A DNA stretch of 64,000 bases from Lutraria lutraria (GCA_964023205.1 OZ026833.1:45696441-45760440); one strand, 5' to 3'. Counted from the stretch's first letter, positions 43,401-58,022 are shown. The notes: generated by a model from the letters alone, not told the origin. Made by a program: numbers and translations.

Positions 43401-44397
43401 AAGCCGCCTTTTTAAGAGGTGGCCGCTAACACAGGTTTCACTGTATTTGTACTTTCATGAAATTCATCATTGATTTTATCCTTTTCGTTAGTAGATATAC
43501 TTCCAGTTGCAGAAAGTAATATCTTGTTCATAAAGCTGTCACATTTTTTCGGTTAAGATAGTTATGATTATAGGCATTCATCTGACATTACACGATAGAT
43601 AAAACAACAGAAACAACAATTCTGGGGATGTTATCCAGCCGATCAATACATAGTTCCCTAGTCCAACTTATTAGACTGTTTGTGACGACGAGATACTTTT
43701 TGACTTGGCCCTTCCCAATTCGTTCACGAAAATCGGCCACCCGGAAAGCCGAATTAGTAGGGCTAATAGTTCCCACATCTACAATATTTACCTTCCTTGA
43801 CGGCCATCTTGGTTGGTATATTCAACACGCATTGATAGAAGATATTTATATTTTTTTGATAATTCTAAATATAGGATGTTTATATGTGACAACTACATTT
43901 TCTTAAACCTGTTGTGGTTATGGCCATCGCTAATGTTGTTTACATGTTATGTCCAACTAATTAGACTGTTAGTGATGGCGAGATACTTTTTCAACTTGAC
44001 TCCATCCCGCACAGGCCCTTCTCAGAAGGCTTCTGAATTTGTTCAAGAAATCAGCCAAGCTGCCAACCAGAAAGACGAATAAGTAAGGCTAGGGCATGTT
44101 TAGTCTTGTTGCCAACATTACACATGTCTATAAAAGAAAATGCATGTGACATGCATTATCTCTAATTTCATATATGGATATTTTGATACATAGTTATAGG
44201 CGGGCATATATAATTGTGCGATTTGTAGGTTACGAATAGCCTGAGGGACGAATCAGTTTGTACGATTTTTTCAATAATGATAAATACGATGCACTTACTT
44301 TAGCTTCGTAGATTACTCGTGCTTTAGTAGGATCAGGTTCAAAGCATAACACACATTCACCAGGACTAAATGCAAATTTTATACCCCTTGTTGACAT
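28423..44397 (-). CDS. MSL3: MSL3 homologue (chromo-barrel / MRG domain chromatin protein)
   Basis: Subunit of the MSL histone H4K16 acetyltransferase complex in known animals. Exons on the minus strand in order: 44299-44397, 42494-42576, 39147-39239, 37866-37995, 37270-37332, 35885-35974, 35264-35403, 33170-33316, 32097-32788, 29653-29737, 28423-28468. All have GT-AG borders, compatible phases and sum to 555 codons plus TGA. The N-terminus ([14 protein letters not shown], then [11 protein letters not shown]) and RWNNSWDR give a chromo-barrel domain; candidate aromatic-cage residues are Y30, F55, W58 and W62. The MRG domain is split: a first part at about 157-275 ([12 protein letters not shown]) and a second at about 490-555 ([22 protein letters not shown]), separated by a charged, serine-rich insert of about 200 residues with RKRRSS-type basic runs. 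This is the MSL3-type layout; MRG15/MORF4L lacks the long insert. The start matches the family N-terminus. The C-terminus is shorter than human MSL3. Introns are full of MITEs and SINEs. Confidence 0.9.
28601..28790. mobile_element. SINE-like fragment
   Basis: Contains TGACCTTGACCTAGTGACAT, then CCAAATCTGATGAGCTTAAG, GGACGGACGGAT and GCAATATACCCCC, a combination that resembles the 3' body of abundant molluscan SINEs (recalled, not searched). It sits just outside the last MSL3 exon. The ORF on its minus strand is incidental. Confidence 0.5.
29433..29631. mobile_element. pogo/Tigger-like MITE (ATTATCC family)
   Basis: Perfect ends CAGTAAAACCTTGATTATCC (left) and GGATAATCAAGGTTTTACTG (right), flanked by TA on both sides. 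Several internal ATTATCC words occur. It is in MSL3 intron 10, ending only 21 bp from the donor side of exon 10 (29653-29737). An ORF through it (29443-29847) is not a gene. Confidence 0.85.
30360..30812. mobile_element. Non-autonomous DNA element with CAGGGCTCCAG ends
   Basis: Inverted ends CAGGGCTCCAGATA (30360) and TATCTGGAGCCCTG (30799-30812), flanked by the direct repeat ATCACA on both sides (30354-30359 and 30813-30818). The interior has a C14 run near 30750. CAGGG ends suggest a hAT-like element, although hAT duplications are normally 8 bp. Confidence 0.75.
30893..30985. mobile_element. Partial MITE, CTCTCC family
   Basis: Contains TTTAACCTCTCTAGAGCAAC, CAACCTCTCAACAACG and ends TTTGGAGAGGTTGCAATG. 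The left terminal repeat is missing or too diverged to place. Confidence 0.5.
31590..31840. mobile_element. Dispersed repeat with GTTTCTGGTTACC / ACCAGAAATAAAC ends
   Basis: GGCGTAAAAAATAT...GTTTCTGGTTACCCAACC at the left and GATCAGAAATAAACAATC...GGGGCTAAA at the right form imperfect inverted ends. The same order of words recurs at 53640-53880 in UFSP2. It is in MSL3 intron 9. A 79-codon minus ORF here is part of the repeat. Confidence 0.55.
33361..33660 (+). mobile_element. Possible tRNA-derived SINE
   Basis: GTGGATGAGTGGTAACGTGC resembles a pol III A box region and GGGTTTGACTTTC at 33420-33432 a weak B box; GGGCCGCTCTGAAATGACC follows. Call based on this layout only; in MSL3 intron 7. Confidence 0.3.
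33908..34190. mobile_element. pogo/Tigger-like MITE, GGCCTTTATT family
   Basis: Ends CAGTCAAACCTGTGAACAAA (left) and ACACAGGTTTGACTG (right), TA on each side. The interior carries about five tandem words of the form GGTGGCCTTTATTCA alternating CAGAGG and CACAGGG. The plus ORF at 33919-34260 simply reads through these repeats. Confidence 0.85.
34933..35095. mobile_element. MITE, GGCCTTTATT family (reverse internal order)
   Basis: Starts CAGTCAAACCTATGTTTGCA, contains AATAAAGGTCATCCTGTGAA and AATAAAGGCCAC, ends AACAGGTTTGACT. Relative of the element at 33908; in MSL3 intron 7. Confidence 0.7.
36067..36775. mobile_element. Element with GCTCACCTGA / TCAGGTGAGC ends and internal repeats
   Basis: Starts AACAAGAGGGCCAAGATGGC then GCTCACCTGAGAAC; ends CTCACCTGATGAATCAGGTG AGCTAATA. 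The interior has three imperfect units of about 163 bp, marked by GGGCCCATAA at 36248, 36411 and GGGCCAATAA at 36574. It is a common style of bivalve repeat (recalled). In MSL3 intron 5. Confidence 0.7.
37040..37160. mobile_element. SINE-like fragment (GAGCTAGCTTACAGAAAG type)
   Basis: GTCGAGCTAGCTTACAGAAA, GTGGTTCGACCCAGGTG, then CCCGGGTATTCCTCCACTG. Related diverged pieces are at 41453 and, reversed, at 49850. The GGTTCGACCC word fits a pol III B box. Confidence 0.5.
37544..37830 (-). mobile_element. tRNA-derived SINE-like element
   Basis: On the minus strand, ATGGTTCAATGGGTAAGTG looks like an A box and GGATACGATTCCTGG like a B box about 45 bp later, followed by AACATTGTTGATTTTCCGCC and ATATGTGGAGAAGTTGC. 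A diverged relative of the 3' part is at 52995-53165. A 74-codon ORF on the plus strand is part of the element. Confidence 0.5.
39500..40662. mobile_element. Element with GCTCACATGACA / TGTGAGC ends and seven ~145-bp units
   Basis: Starts ACAAGAGGGCCAAGATGGCC, CTATATCGCTCACATGACA; ends TCACTTTGTGACATGTGAGC. Seven imperfect internal units begin with GACCTAGTTTTTGACCC-like words at 39578, 39723, 39867, 40010, 40156, 40301 and 40446. CGACGCACGACGC and GGACGGAGAG lie near the right end. In MSL3 intron 2. Small minus ORFs inside are shadows. Confidence 0.75.
41453..41610. mobile_element. SINE-like fragment
   Basis: ATCACAAGTGAAGAAGCTGA, CCAGCTAGCTAGCGGAAGG, GTGGTTCTATTAAACTG, then GTCTTCCTCAGGACTCC. 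Same family as the fragment at 37040; in MSL3 intron 2. Confidence 0.45.
41852..42425. mobile_element. Tc1/mariner-like MITE
   Basis: Inverted ends ACTATACTCAACAAAAAAAG (left) and CTTTGTTTGCTGAGTATAGT (right), about 574 bp, no coding capacity seen. TACTCA(A/G)CAAA-type ends with TA are typical of Tc1/mariner derivatives. In MSL3 intron 2, ending 70 bp from exon 2. Confidence 0.75.
43051..43244. mobile_element. Non-autonomous DNA element with CAGGGCTCTCC ends
   Basis: Ends CAGGGCTCTCC and GGAGAGCCCTG, flanked by the direct repeat GTACA (43046-43050 and 43245-43249). The right flank directly abuts the next MITE at 43248. In MSL3 intron 1. Confidence 0.75.
43248..43444. mobile_element. MITE, GGCCTTTATT family
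   Basis: Starts CAGTCAAACCTGCGAACAAA and ends ACACAGGTTTCACTG, TA on both sides; contains AAAATGTGGCCTTTTGAC and GGCCTTTTTATTCAGAGG. Confidence 0.8.
43659..43765. mobile_element. Mutator-like MITE with 9-bp target duplication
   Basis: Ends TAGTCCAACTTATTAGAC (left) and GAATTAGTAGGGCTA (right), 107 bp. The 9 bp ATAGTTCCC occurs immediately before (43650-43658) and after (43766-43774). A perfect 9-bp duplication is characteristic of Mutator-like elements. In MSL3 intron 1. Confidence 0.8.
43950..44091. mobile_element. Mutator-like MITE, diverged copy
   Basis: GTCCAACTAATTAGACTGTT at the left, GACGAATAAGTAAGGCTA at the right; the middle matches the copies at 43659 and 45370 (CTCCATCCCGCACAGGCCC). 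No clean target duplication. Its right end is about 200 bp from MSL3 exon 1. Confidence 0.65.
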
Positions 44398-44525
44398 TTT
44401 ACCGAGTATTCAAACTTCGCAATGTTTACTTCCCCTAGCGTATGTAAAGGGAGAAAACTGTGTCAGACAAAAGTAATCCGAATGTTTCAGCCGTTTCCGC
44501 TTCCTTTTTCAGCCGTGAAGTAAAC
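44398..44525. promoter_or_regulatory. Shared MSL3 / RPS3A bidirectional promoter interval
   Basis: Only 128 bp separate the MSL3 start codon (minus) from the RPS3A start codon (plus), so both 5'-UTRs and the core promoters must fit here unless upstream non-coding exons exist. I see no TATA box in a convincing position. Confidence 0.65.
44500..44510 (+). promoter_or_regulatory. TOP-like pyrimidine tract (RPS3A start region)
   Basis: CTTCCTTTTTC, a C followed by uninterrupted pyrimidines, 15 bp before the RPS3A ATG. Ribosomal protein genes normally initiate at such tracts, which put translation under TOR/LARP1 control. The exact start site is inferred. Confidence 0.6.
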
Positions 44526-49614
<5,089 letters not shown>

Positions 49615-49644
49615 ACTCTGTTATAAAGTGTGATGAGGCAACTA

Positions 49645-49650
49645 AATAAA
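49645..49650 (+). terminator. Poly(A) signal of RPS3A
   Basis: AATAAA, 31 bp after the TAG stop; short 3'-UTRs are normal for ribosomal protein mRNAs. Confidence 0.75.
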
Positions 49651-50101
49651 GAGAAAAATACCTAAAGCTGTTTTTGTAATAAGTGTTTGGAATATTGTTC
49701 TTCATTACATCACAAATTACCCAATAGTTGTGGAGATCTGTTAAATTAGGCAGGATACATGATACAGGTGAAGGGATATGAATTCACTTCCTTTCTCACT
49801 GGGTTTAATGTTGTACCAACAGTCGGGCACATCTGGTAACTTTTCAGTCTATAAGAGGAAGACCCCAGGCATACATCTGGGTAGAATTGCAAACCGTCTG
49901 TAAGCTAGCTGGTCAGCTTCCTCACGTATGAAATTTGGTACAGGATGGCGACAGCAGTCGGAGAAAATTAAAAGTGATTAAAGTATTTAATAATGAAATT
50001 TGCCATGTGCCTTAAAAGGAAGTACAGTATTGGTTTCTTGAATAAAAGTAATGAAGTTAATAAGCCATTTTACTTGCATTTATGATATGCACATATAAAG
50101 C

Positions 50102-50282
50102 CAGGGCTTGACACTAACGCTGGTCTGAGACCAGTGGTTTTTGTGCAGGACCATTTACTCATGTTATTTGAATGGTCCAACAGATTAAAAGACAGACCAC
50201 TTGAAAATCTGTTGGACCAGCAGGTTTCAAAAGCTGGTGGTCCTTTGGGCCACCATGGAAAATAAGTTAGTGTCAAGCCCTG
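50102..50282. mobile_element. Non-autonomous DNA element with CAGGGCTTGACACTAAC ends
   Basis: Perfect 17-bp inverted ends CAGGGCTTGACACTAAC and GTTAGTGTCAAGCCCTG, 181 bp, flanked by AAAGC (50097-50101 and 50283-50287), a 5-bp duplication. Confidence 0.85.
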
Positions 50283-50286
50283 AAAG

Positions 50287-50518
50287 CAGGGGTGACAACA
50301 ATCCAGATGTATCTGTCCTGAAAGAGCTATGACTTCAGAGCAAAATAAAAGTTATTTGATGAAAATATCTCAAGAAATGGCAAAGTTATAGTCGATTCTA
50401 TCTGCTGTGAAGGATTTTCTTTAATATGGAATCAATGTGGTGGAAGGTTTCGTTTGGCAAAAATGGTGGCCTGCATATGATTTTCAGGATTTTTAATTTT
50501 GCTTGGTTGACACCCCTG
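50287..50518. mobile_element. Non-autonomous DNA element with CAGGGGTG ends
   Basis: Ends CAGGGGTGACAAC and GTTGACACCCCTG; sits directly next to the element ending at 50282. No matching duplication seen outside it, perhaps because the neighbouring insertion disrupted its left flank. Confidence 0.6.
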
Positions 50519-51178
50519 ATGTAGCCAACAAAATAGTCATTTTCAATAACATTTCAAACAAGAATTCTTTGATAAATTTATTTTCATTGTGAAAATTCAA
50601 CATATACATTAAATACCAATCCATAAAAATGTTCTAGCTAAATGTGGCATAAAGTCTAGAATATTAATTATAAATAAGGATTAACTACTGGCAGAAACAA
50701 TCCAAACTTCATAACATTACCTTAGTGTATTTTCTAATATTAATCTCACTGTGGACAGATGACCAGTTCATGAGAGTTCCGGCAACTAGTATCATGTTCA
50801 GTTTAAGACCTTTTATTGAAATATTGATAAACCGTCAAAAAATGTTGAAGATTGTCTCCAAACATAAGAAAAGTAATCCTGGGAGCAAATATAAAAATCC
50901 AAAATAATGACACAACACACTTTATACTGATGATCAACATCAGAACAATATCATTGCTCATTTTATACAGCATTACATTATATTTACATACAATTATTTG
51001 AATCAAAAACAATAATTCATTATTGAATATTCCCATAATGCTATTGTTAATGAAAAGTTCATTCTTTTATTTTCCAAAATTTCAATAAAATCAACATGAT
51101 AAATAACAAAATGAATGCATGGACAATGAACAGATAAAATTATGAATTGCACATTAATTAGTCCATTAGAATCTGGTA

Positions 51179-54100
51179 TCATATCACATGTGGTCGTTGA
51201 GGCATACACAGATTATAATGTGCGTTCTTATCCCAGAAATTTGCGTCCTTCCAACCGCACCAGCCCTGTAAAGAAAATCAATGTATATATAATATTTTAA
51301 CATACATAGGCTTCCGTTAGATTTGGAGTCAAGTAACCCAAGTTAATAAAACTAATTAAATAACTCCAAATTCAAGATGTTATTAAACCAGGTAATCAGG
51401 CATTGAAAATAACTTATTCAGACTGCCCATTAAAACTATTGGAATATTTATACAAAATTACAAACATCGGGTTTCAACGTGAAAAAATGAAGTTGCCGTA
51501 CCTTATCTATGATGGTTTTAAGTTCCTCAGCACCGGTGTAGTGTGGATCCAATATAAGAAAGTTGATATCACCAGTGATTTCATCATAGTCTATACCCAG
51601 TATGGTATGCGCTAACACACCACCACCTGTAGGTAAACAATGGAGAATATTTCACAATTAACAAGTAGAAACATGTCGGAAGAAAGGACAGTTCAGAGAT
51701 TTGAATGGTTCACATAGAGAAATGAGAACTGTACATTGAAAAGACCGAAGGAAGTATGCTATATCAGTCAGTAAATGTTTGTTTCTGGACAGTTACATGT
51801 TCATTAAAAATAGGGTAGTTATGTACGGAAAGGCAAAGTGAGACAGTGGATTAACCATTCCTCTGGCCAAATAAAAGTCTAGGTTCACAGGGAAAAATTA
51901 GGGTAAGGTAGGTCAACCAAAATCCAATAACATTTTTTAAACCTAAACAGATCTTAAAAATTTTCTCAACAGGTAGTTTGAAAAGACAACAGAAAAGCAA
52001 CATTTATACAAACACGTATGGAATCAAATATTACCTATCATTATTGGTGTTCCTTGATTAGTAAAATGTGCAGCAAGTTCTCTGCCTTTGGAAGAAAGTT
52101 CAGCACCAGAAGAAACATTCATTATCTTTGATGTAACCTGAACATTGAATAAAACAAAATACTGGTAATGATGATTTAATGAGCTTTATCCAATTCTGTA
52201 TGCACAGCCATTGGATTAACATAGTGTTGAACTGTTTCAGATAATTACAGTGCTTAAGGAAAATACAAAGATTGTATAGTGTATTACAGACATCAAACTT
52301 AATACTTCATTATCATAAAAGAGATAGTAGAATTGCAGATAACAACACCCAATTCTATAAATATTGGTTAAATCTAACCGATGGGTTAAATTTGAGGTTT
52401 GTTATATAAGTTAACCAGAAACAAGATGGCTGCTCTTGTTGTACCAAACGTTAGATGACCGCAACACATACATTGATTCTGACGAGTATATATACAAACA
52501 AAGGGTCTTGATGATTTTATTTCCTATATCAGACACTTGGGTTAAATCTTACTGTAAATAATTTCTTATCAAATTTAACCAGAGTTTTATACAATCCCTT
52601 TAGATACCAAACTTAAACTGAAATTTTAACCCAACCTCAAATTTAATCCAGTGGTTAAAATGAACCAATATTAATACAATTGGGTGCAGTAGTTTAAATA
52701 AATGTGTAAAATGAAATCTCTAGCGTTAAATTTCATTTAAAATTATTGGTCTTTGAGATATAGACAATTACCCCATATAGAGTGTCCAGCACAAAACTGA
52801 CTTCCATGGAACCAATCCACTTTCTGGAACCAACAAAGTTAGGCTCCTTGTCACCAATGTCAACTAATGTCTGGAAACGAGAAAAAGACAATCTTACTTC
52901 AATTCTGTTACAAATATATAAACAGCTGAAATGTTTTGTAACTCTGAGATACTCAACCACCTTGTATTTATGTTTCTTTTTTCTCATTTCGGTGGTTTAA
53001 TGCTGTTTTTTTCAACTATATTTCAGTTATGAACAGTAGACAGTTTTCCTGGACTATATTCTAAGCAGTACTAACTTTCCTTCCAAAAATAGCCGGCAAC
53101 TTTTCTACATATGGAGAAAAACCAACATTTTTGTAAAATTCTTGTATCGAAAGTTTGCCTAGTTATGGTATTTTTATAAATTTCTGTCTGAGCATTCATC
53201 TCTTAAAATGAGAATAAAAATTATCATTAATAAGATTTAGAAATGTGAATTAATGTTGTAACCTGTTGTATTTCTTTGTGTGATGGGATATCTCTGTCAA
53301 CATAACCTTGTAATTTGAACCAAGAAGACAAAGTCTGTAGTGATCTATAGGCACATCCCCACTTGTTATCATCAAATCTATCTTGCATATAATGATGATA
53401 GGTGTATAAACCTTGAACTACATATTGTGTACCACCAGAAACTGAAATAATTCACAATATTATGTATGTATGTACTGAAGAGCAAAGAAAATGTCATTCA
53501 ATGTACATGTATCTATATATCTATATAAAACTGTTGTGGTAATCAGCACATTTTTCTAATCTTGGCAATTCATGAATGTTTTTGTTTTGAAACAATTACC
53601 AAACATGTATTTTGAATGAATCTTCACTCTGATAATTTCTATATTTCGCGGCCATACAAACCATTAGGCGTAAAAAATGGTTTGTTCATGGTTACCCAAC
53701 CTGATAATATTTTCCCACATAACCGTTGACTTTTTTAGGTTTGGGGAATGGTACATCCACTCTCCCACCATTTTTACCATTCCACATGCTTTCAAGAGCC
53801 AGAAAAGTGCCGACCTAGCTACTCTATTTCTAACGAGAATGTAACCAGAAATAAACAATTTTTACGGCTTTATGAAAATCAGTTGACCATAGGAAATGAT
53901 CTGTAGTTAGGTACAATAAAAATTCTAATCAAAATCAGAATTTGAAAGCAGTGTGATATCAGCCTATCTGTAAGACTGTCTGTATAATCTGAGTCATCAT
54001 GTCTTAAGAAACTTATTTACTTCTTTATTTCATTGATGCAACAGTAGTAACCAAAGTGCTTTTTACTTCACTCACATTTTTGTGTGAGGTATACATACTA

Positions 54101-55509
54101 GAATTATCACATACTACATTCTACTCCACTAATAACGAGATTGTCAGGACCATGTTGACTACCTCGTTATAACTGGGTCTTGCTGTATGCGATATGGGAC
54201 CAAAGTTTATAGTTTCTTATTTGCAGTACATACGCAAAAGTGGTAATTATTCCTTACTGCGCTGGGAAATAGGACATTTTACAGGGGGGGGGGGGGGGGG
54301 TAAAAACATATAGACAAAGAAGAAAAATGGGCGGGACTTTGAAAACACCTCCCAGTATGAAGTATCTTACTATAACTGATCTCATTCTAAGTGGAGTGGA
54401 CTGTACATACCTTTAGATTTTGGACAATGTTGATGTACATTCATCATGTAACCACTACCTGTATTCTCACCAGGAAACATAAATTGATTGCCCTGTCTGA
54501 ACAATGGACGATCCACAGGTAAACACAGAAGTTCATGAAGCTGTTTTCTCTCTGATTCTAAAATATCAGTAAGCTTTAATGTGTCATCTCAATAATGTGA
54601 GATCAATAATGAAATATTTGCTACTTAAAGAGTATACAATTTGTATAATACCACCAGTCACTTACAGACATACAAATCTGAATATCTGTATCTATAAAAC
54701 TGAACAAATCCATATAATAAAACCTTTTAACCCAATAAGAGAAATGTTGATTTATTGGACTATGTTTTGAATGCACATATCGATAACTATAATATGCTGC
54801 CATGTTTGCATTTTTGTCAATGGCCTAATTCATGAACATTTTCTGCTAGCAAAAACTTTTGACAACACAGTAAAATGCAAGTGGTACTGTTATACAAAGA
54901 CAATGCTTACTGTCAATTTGTGGTTTTCAAGATGTTTAAATGTTACATCTGTCAGAAAATCATTTTTCGAAAACACTAATGAACGCGAAATGCACAGAGT
55001 CACAGATTTACGTACATTTCAACATGCGATAAAATTCACTTATACAGTACAAACAGAAACACTACCGCCTATAACTCCACAATGAAGTAATATTCTGTAC
55101 ACATATAAACTATAGACTACCTTGTTGCTGATCTTTACTATTTTTCGGCTGTATTGTAGTAAACAGTGTTTGAAGCCCCAAAGGTTGGAAGTGACATGGA
55201 ACTGGTACAGAAATTTATCATTCTGAAAAATAATAAAATCAAATTATTATCATCAATACTACCAGTATAAATCATAAACAATTTGCAGATGTACTTATAT
55301 ATATACATGTATTTATCATATACAGCAATTATTAATGTTTTCGTACAGCTAAACTATTAATTATTTTCAACCTACTGTTCCTCTGGCCTTATAAAGATAC
55401 TAGGCTCACAGGGAAAAACTTCTTCTTTTCGCCTAAGATAAAATTCCTAGCACAGATATTGTATCTACCTTACCTTACTATTCTTGAGAATGTTTTCTTC
55501 CATTGCCAT
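51179..55509 (-). CDS. UFSP2: UFM1-specific protease 2 (5' end missing at gap)
   Basis: Cysteine protease that matures UFM1 and removes it from targets at the ER. Exons on the minus strand: 55474-55509 (truncated by Ns), 55121-55222, 54411-54557, 53263-53441, 52772-52870, 52035-52137, 51502-51626, 51179-51265. Catalytic features are present: the Cys in [11 protein letters not shown], the Asp and His in [11 protein letters not shown], and [21 protein letters not shown] and the C-terminus ([22 protein letters not shown]) match UFSP2; the shorter UFSP1 lacks the upstream region. About 290 residues are visible against 469 in human, so roughly 175-180 N-terminal residues are absent. In exon 55121-55222 the family-like reading frame (ISVPVPCHF) is preceded by in-frame TGA and TAA, consistent with one missing base at 55205-55222. 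Confidence 0.9.
52995..53165. mobile_element. SINE-like fragment
   Basis: TTTCAGTTATGAACAGTAGA, TCCAAAAATAGCCGGCAAC and TTCTACATATGGAGAAAAAC follow the same order as the right part of the SINE at 37544. In a UFSP2 intron. Confidence 0.45.
53640..53880. mobile_element. Dispersed repeat, relative of the one at 31590
   Basis: GGCGTAAAAAATGGTTTG, CATGGTTACCCAACCTG at the left; GTAACCAGAAATAAACAAT and TTTTACGGC at the right. CACATGCTTTCAAGAGCCAG also occurs in the 31590 copy. Imperfect inverted ends; in a UFSP2 intron. Confidence 0.55.
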
Positions 55510-55709
55510 NNNNNNNNNNNNNNNNNNNNNNNNNNNNNNNNNNNNNNNNNNNNNNNNNNNNNNNNNNNNNNNNNNNNNNNNNNNNNNNNNNNNNNNNNNN
55601 NNNNNNNNNNNNNNNNNNNNNNNNNNNNNNNNNNNNNNNNNNNNNNNNNNNNNNNNNNNNNNNNNNNNNNNNNNNNNNNNNNNNNNNNNNNNNNNNNNNN
55701 NNNNNNNNN
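55510..55709. other. Assembly gap (200 N)
   Basis: Exactly 200 unknown bases, a conventional placeholder size. It truncates a UFSP2 exon on its left. Translated 'ORFs' across it are meaningless. Confidence 0.99.
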
Positions 55710-56197
55710 TTTCTCTAACGAAAATAACGAATAAATATTAATACTATCACCCCAGTCAAATAGATATTCATACATCATAAACTATTCATGAACAATGCAA
55801 GAACAGTTCACATTTTTCAGGTTTCCATGAATTGCATTCGAAGGGGCAACAGTCTTAGGCTAATACAGGGTGAGGTAATATCTTGATTTTTTGTACTTGA
55901 AACCAACATCCGCGACAACTTATTATATTGATTGTGTCATAATGTTTTTATCATACCATTCCTTAATGTATCTCTGAGTAAAATCTATGTTGTAAATCCT
56001 GTCGGTGAATAAATTAAACCAAAAATCGCATATTTATCTATAAATGTCATCATAGTTTGTTATCATGACAAAAATGATTCAGCGATGTATTTAGTGTTAT
56101 AAATAACTAAAGTTAAATAATAGATGGAATTTCAATGACTATATTGAATTCTGTTACCGACTCGATTTTATAGTCGTTGAATATATTAAACGTCATC
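55710..56197. other. Gap flank; no UFSP2 exon recognised
   Basis: The missing UFSP2 N-terminal exons were sought here on the minus strand and not found. The duplicated segment begins at about 56030. Confidence 0.4.
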
Positions 56198-56214
56198 TGA
56201 CGTCAATTACGTAA
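56198..56214 (+). promoter_or_regulatory. CRE palindrome plus TTACGTAA box (copy 1)
   Basis: TGACGTCA (56198-56205), the full CREB/ATF palindrome, followed after one base by TTACGTAA (56207-56214), a PAR-bZIP/C/EBP-type palindrome, about 105-121 bp before the ATG. Further ACGTCA/ACGTTA half-sites continue to 56234. Binding is inferred from motif only. Confidence 0.6.
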
Positions 56215-57845
56215 CGTCATACGTTAGACGTTACTTCCTTAGTTACGGGCGGAAGTACAAGAGTACAAGAAGCTAAAACAACAAGAAGACATTATTTCAT
56301 TATTTATCGCATTAATCGATGGATCCTTTATTTTATTCTCCTAATGGAAGTTCCTGGAACTTGCGAGGTGACTTTTATTTTATTTTTTAAAACTTATATC
56401 ATTATATACTACGTGATATAGATCTTTATGTTGAAATCGCTCTTGACTAAAATTGAAAATTCAATAAAAAATACCTTTTGTAATTAAATGTTAATTTTAA
56501 GATAAATAACACCAACACACTATAGTGTAATAATTCTCATTGTGATTTCTTTGTTATATTTGTACATGTAATTGTTATTTTATAAAATCATACAAGATCA
56601 TTATATTCTGCCAAAATTAAATTAATACTTTCATTAAGTACTATTTTCTATGTAAATATATTCGTTTAGGTCCAGACGTCGTCATTGATTCATCCAAAGT
56701 AGTCACCATGGCAGTGAGAAAATATACTTATCAAAATACAAAGTATGCCATCCTGGCATGTGCTGACATGAGCTTTCCAAGTGATATTTTCTACATGCTC
56801 AGCGTTAGTCGTCCTAATGGTAGGTTAATCATAGAAAATATATAACAATTATCATCATTTATGTATTCCTAAATCATTTGACCAAAATAACTAGCTTATA
56901 ATATAATCTGTTTTCAAAAATGCTGTTAAAAACTGTAATAGCCTCTAGCCGTCTGCTTTTAATGAACAAAAAAATATGAACATTATGAGAATTAGCGAAA
57001 ATTCACATCGACATGTTGTTCAGCATACATTTACCTGCATGTTATTAACTGGATAATATTACAATGTATGTTTAAATTATGTGCATCTTTATTTTCAGGA
57101 GCTGAAATTGCATCACCACAAGAGAGAGATTTTAAGATAGTCCAAAAACTGATGAAATATGCTCCAATAAATGTTGAACAATACGAAAATGCTGAGAACA
57201 AACTGGTGAGAAAAATTGCCAACAGAAAACGCCAGACTTTTGCTGAAAGCAAGAATGTACAAAGTAAGTTTGCATGCAAATAACAGCCTTCAAAATGTTT
57301 CTTAATAATTTGATGTAACAATATCGGAGTGAATTATGAATGTTAGCGAAGAAATAATATATACAAGTTCGGTCAAATCAAAGTGATTATTTAGAACTAT
57401 GTTTCCACCAAATAGCCGGCGTAACAAATATAATGTTACGAACATATTTAGATATAATTGGATTTCGTTTTATCAACAATATGCGCTTATAAACTTTCAT
57501 GGCTCTTTGCCATTAATGTTTAAAACTTATTTATATATTCTGAAACTTCAGACGAACTCGTGGAATCCTTCAAAGCTGACATGTAAGATAACAAAATTAA
57601 GAACGAATCAATGACCACACATGATCCCCAACTCCTTCATGTATTTTCTGCTGACACGAAAGATGACCAAACTAAGGAGACCACAAATGAACCACAGCCT
57701 GTTCAATTATTTGCTGATGACGACAGTGATGGTATGTGTGGCATTATGGGTGTATATTGTAGGAGTGGTATCCATGGAGACTATAGAGGTAGGATATTAT
57801 AGCATAGCTCCATTAATATTCATTATGTCTATTCAAATACATGTA

Positions 57846-58022
57846 CAGTGTAACCTGTCCAAAGCAACACACTTTGAGAGTAGTACAATTATGTTGCTGT
57901 TGAGAGGTTGTTGCTGTAGATACGTTAAATTAATAATTAAAACTTGTGCAGTTGGAAAAATCATGCTGTTGTTGAAGGGATGTTGTTGTTGAAGAGAGGG
58001 TCGCTATAGAGAGGTTGTACTG
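57846..58022. mobile_element. MITE, CTCTCC family, in intron 4 of copy 1
   Basis: Starts CAGTGTAACCTGTCCAAAGC and ends GAGAGGTTGTACTG with TA on both sides. A matching element is at the same place in copy 2 (61639), so it was present before the duplication. Confidence 0.75.

Larger units (their letters stand above)
49651..51178. other. Convergent intergenic region with SINE and MITE relics
   Basis: Lies between the 3' ends of RPS3A (+) and UFSP2 (-). A reversed SINE-like fragment is at 49850-49925 (GAAGACCCCAGGCATAC, GCTAGCTGGTCAGCTTCCTC). A possible UFSP2 poly(A) signal (AATAAA on the minus strand) is at 51066-51071. No other gene seen. Confidence 0.5.

Noticed and set aside
43628..44082. 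Overlapping plus ORFs of 92 and 89 codons
   Set aside because: They run through the Mutator-like MITE copies and share no protein similarity I can recognise.
44460..44525. Upstream in-frame ATG extending RPS3A by 22 residues
   Set aside because: The family start MAQGKNKR aligns at 44526, and the TOP-like transcription start lies after 44460.
55459..55778. ORFs crossing the N gap
   Set aside because: Composed of unknown residues; only 55474-55509 (-) carries real UFSP2 coding sequence.
57611..57802. Separate 63-codon ORF inside copy 1
   Set aside because: It is the part of exon 4 after the premature stop plus intron read-through, not an independent gene.
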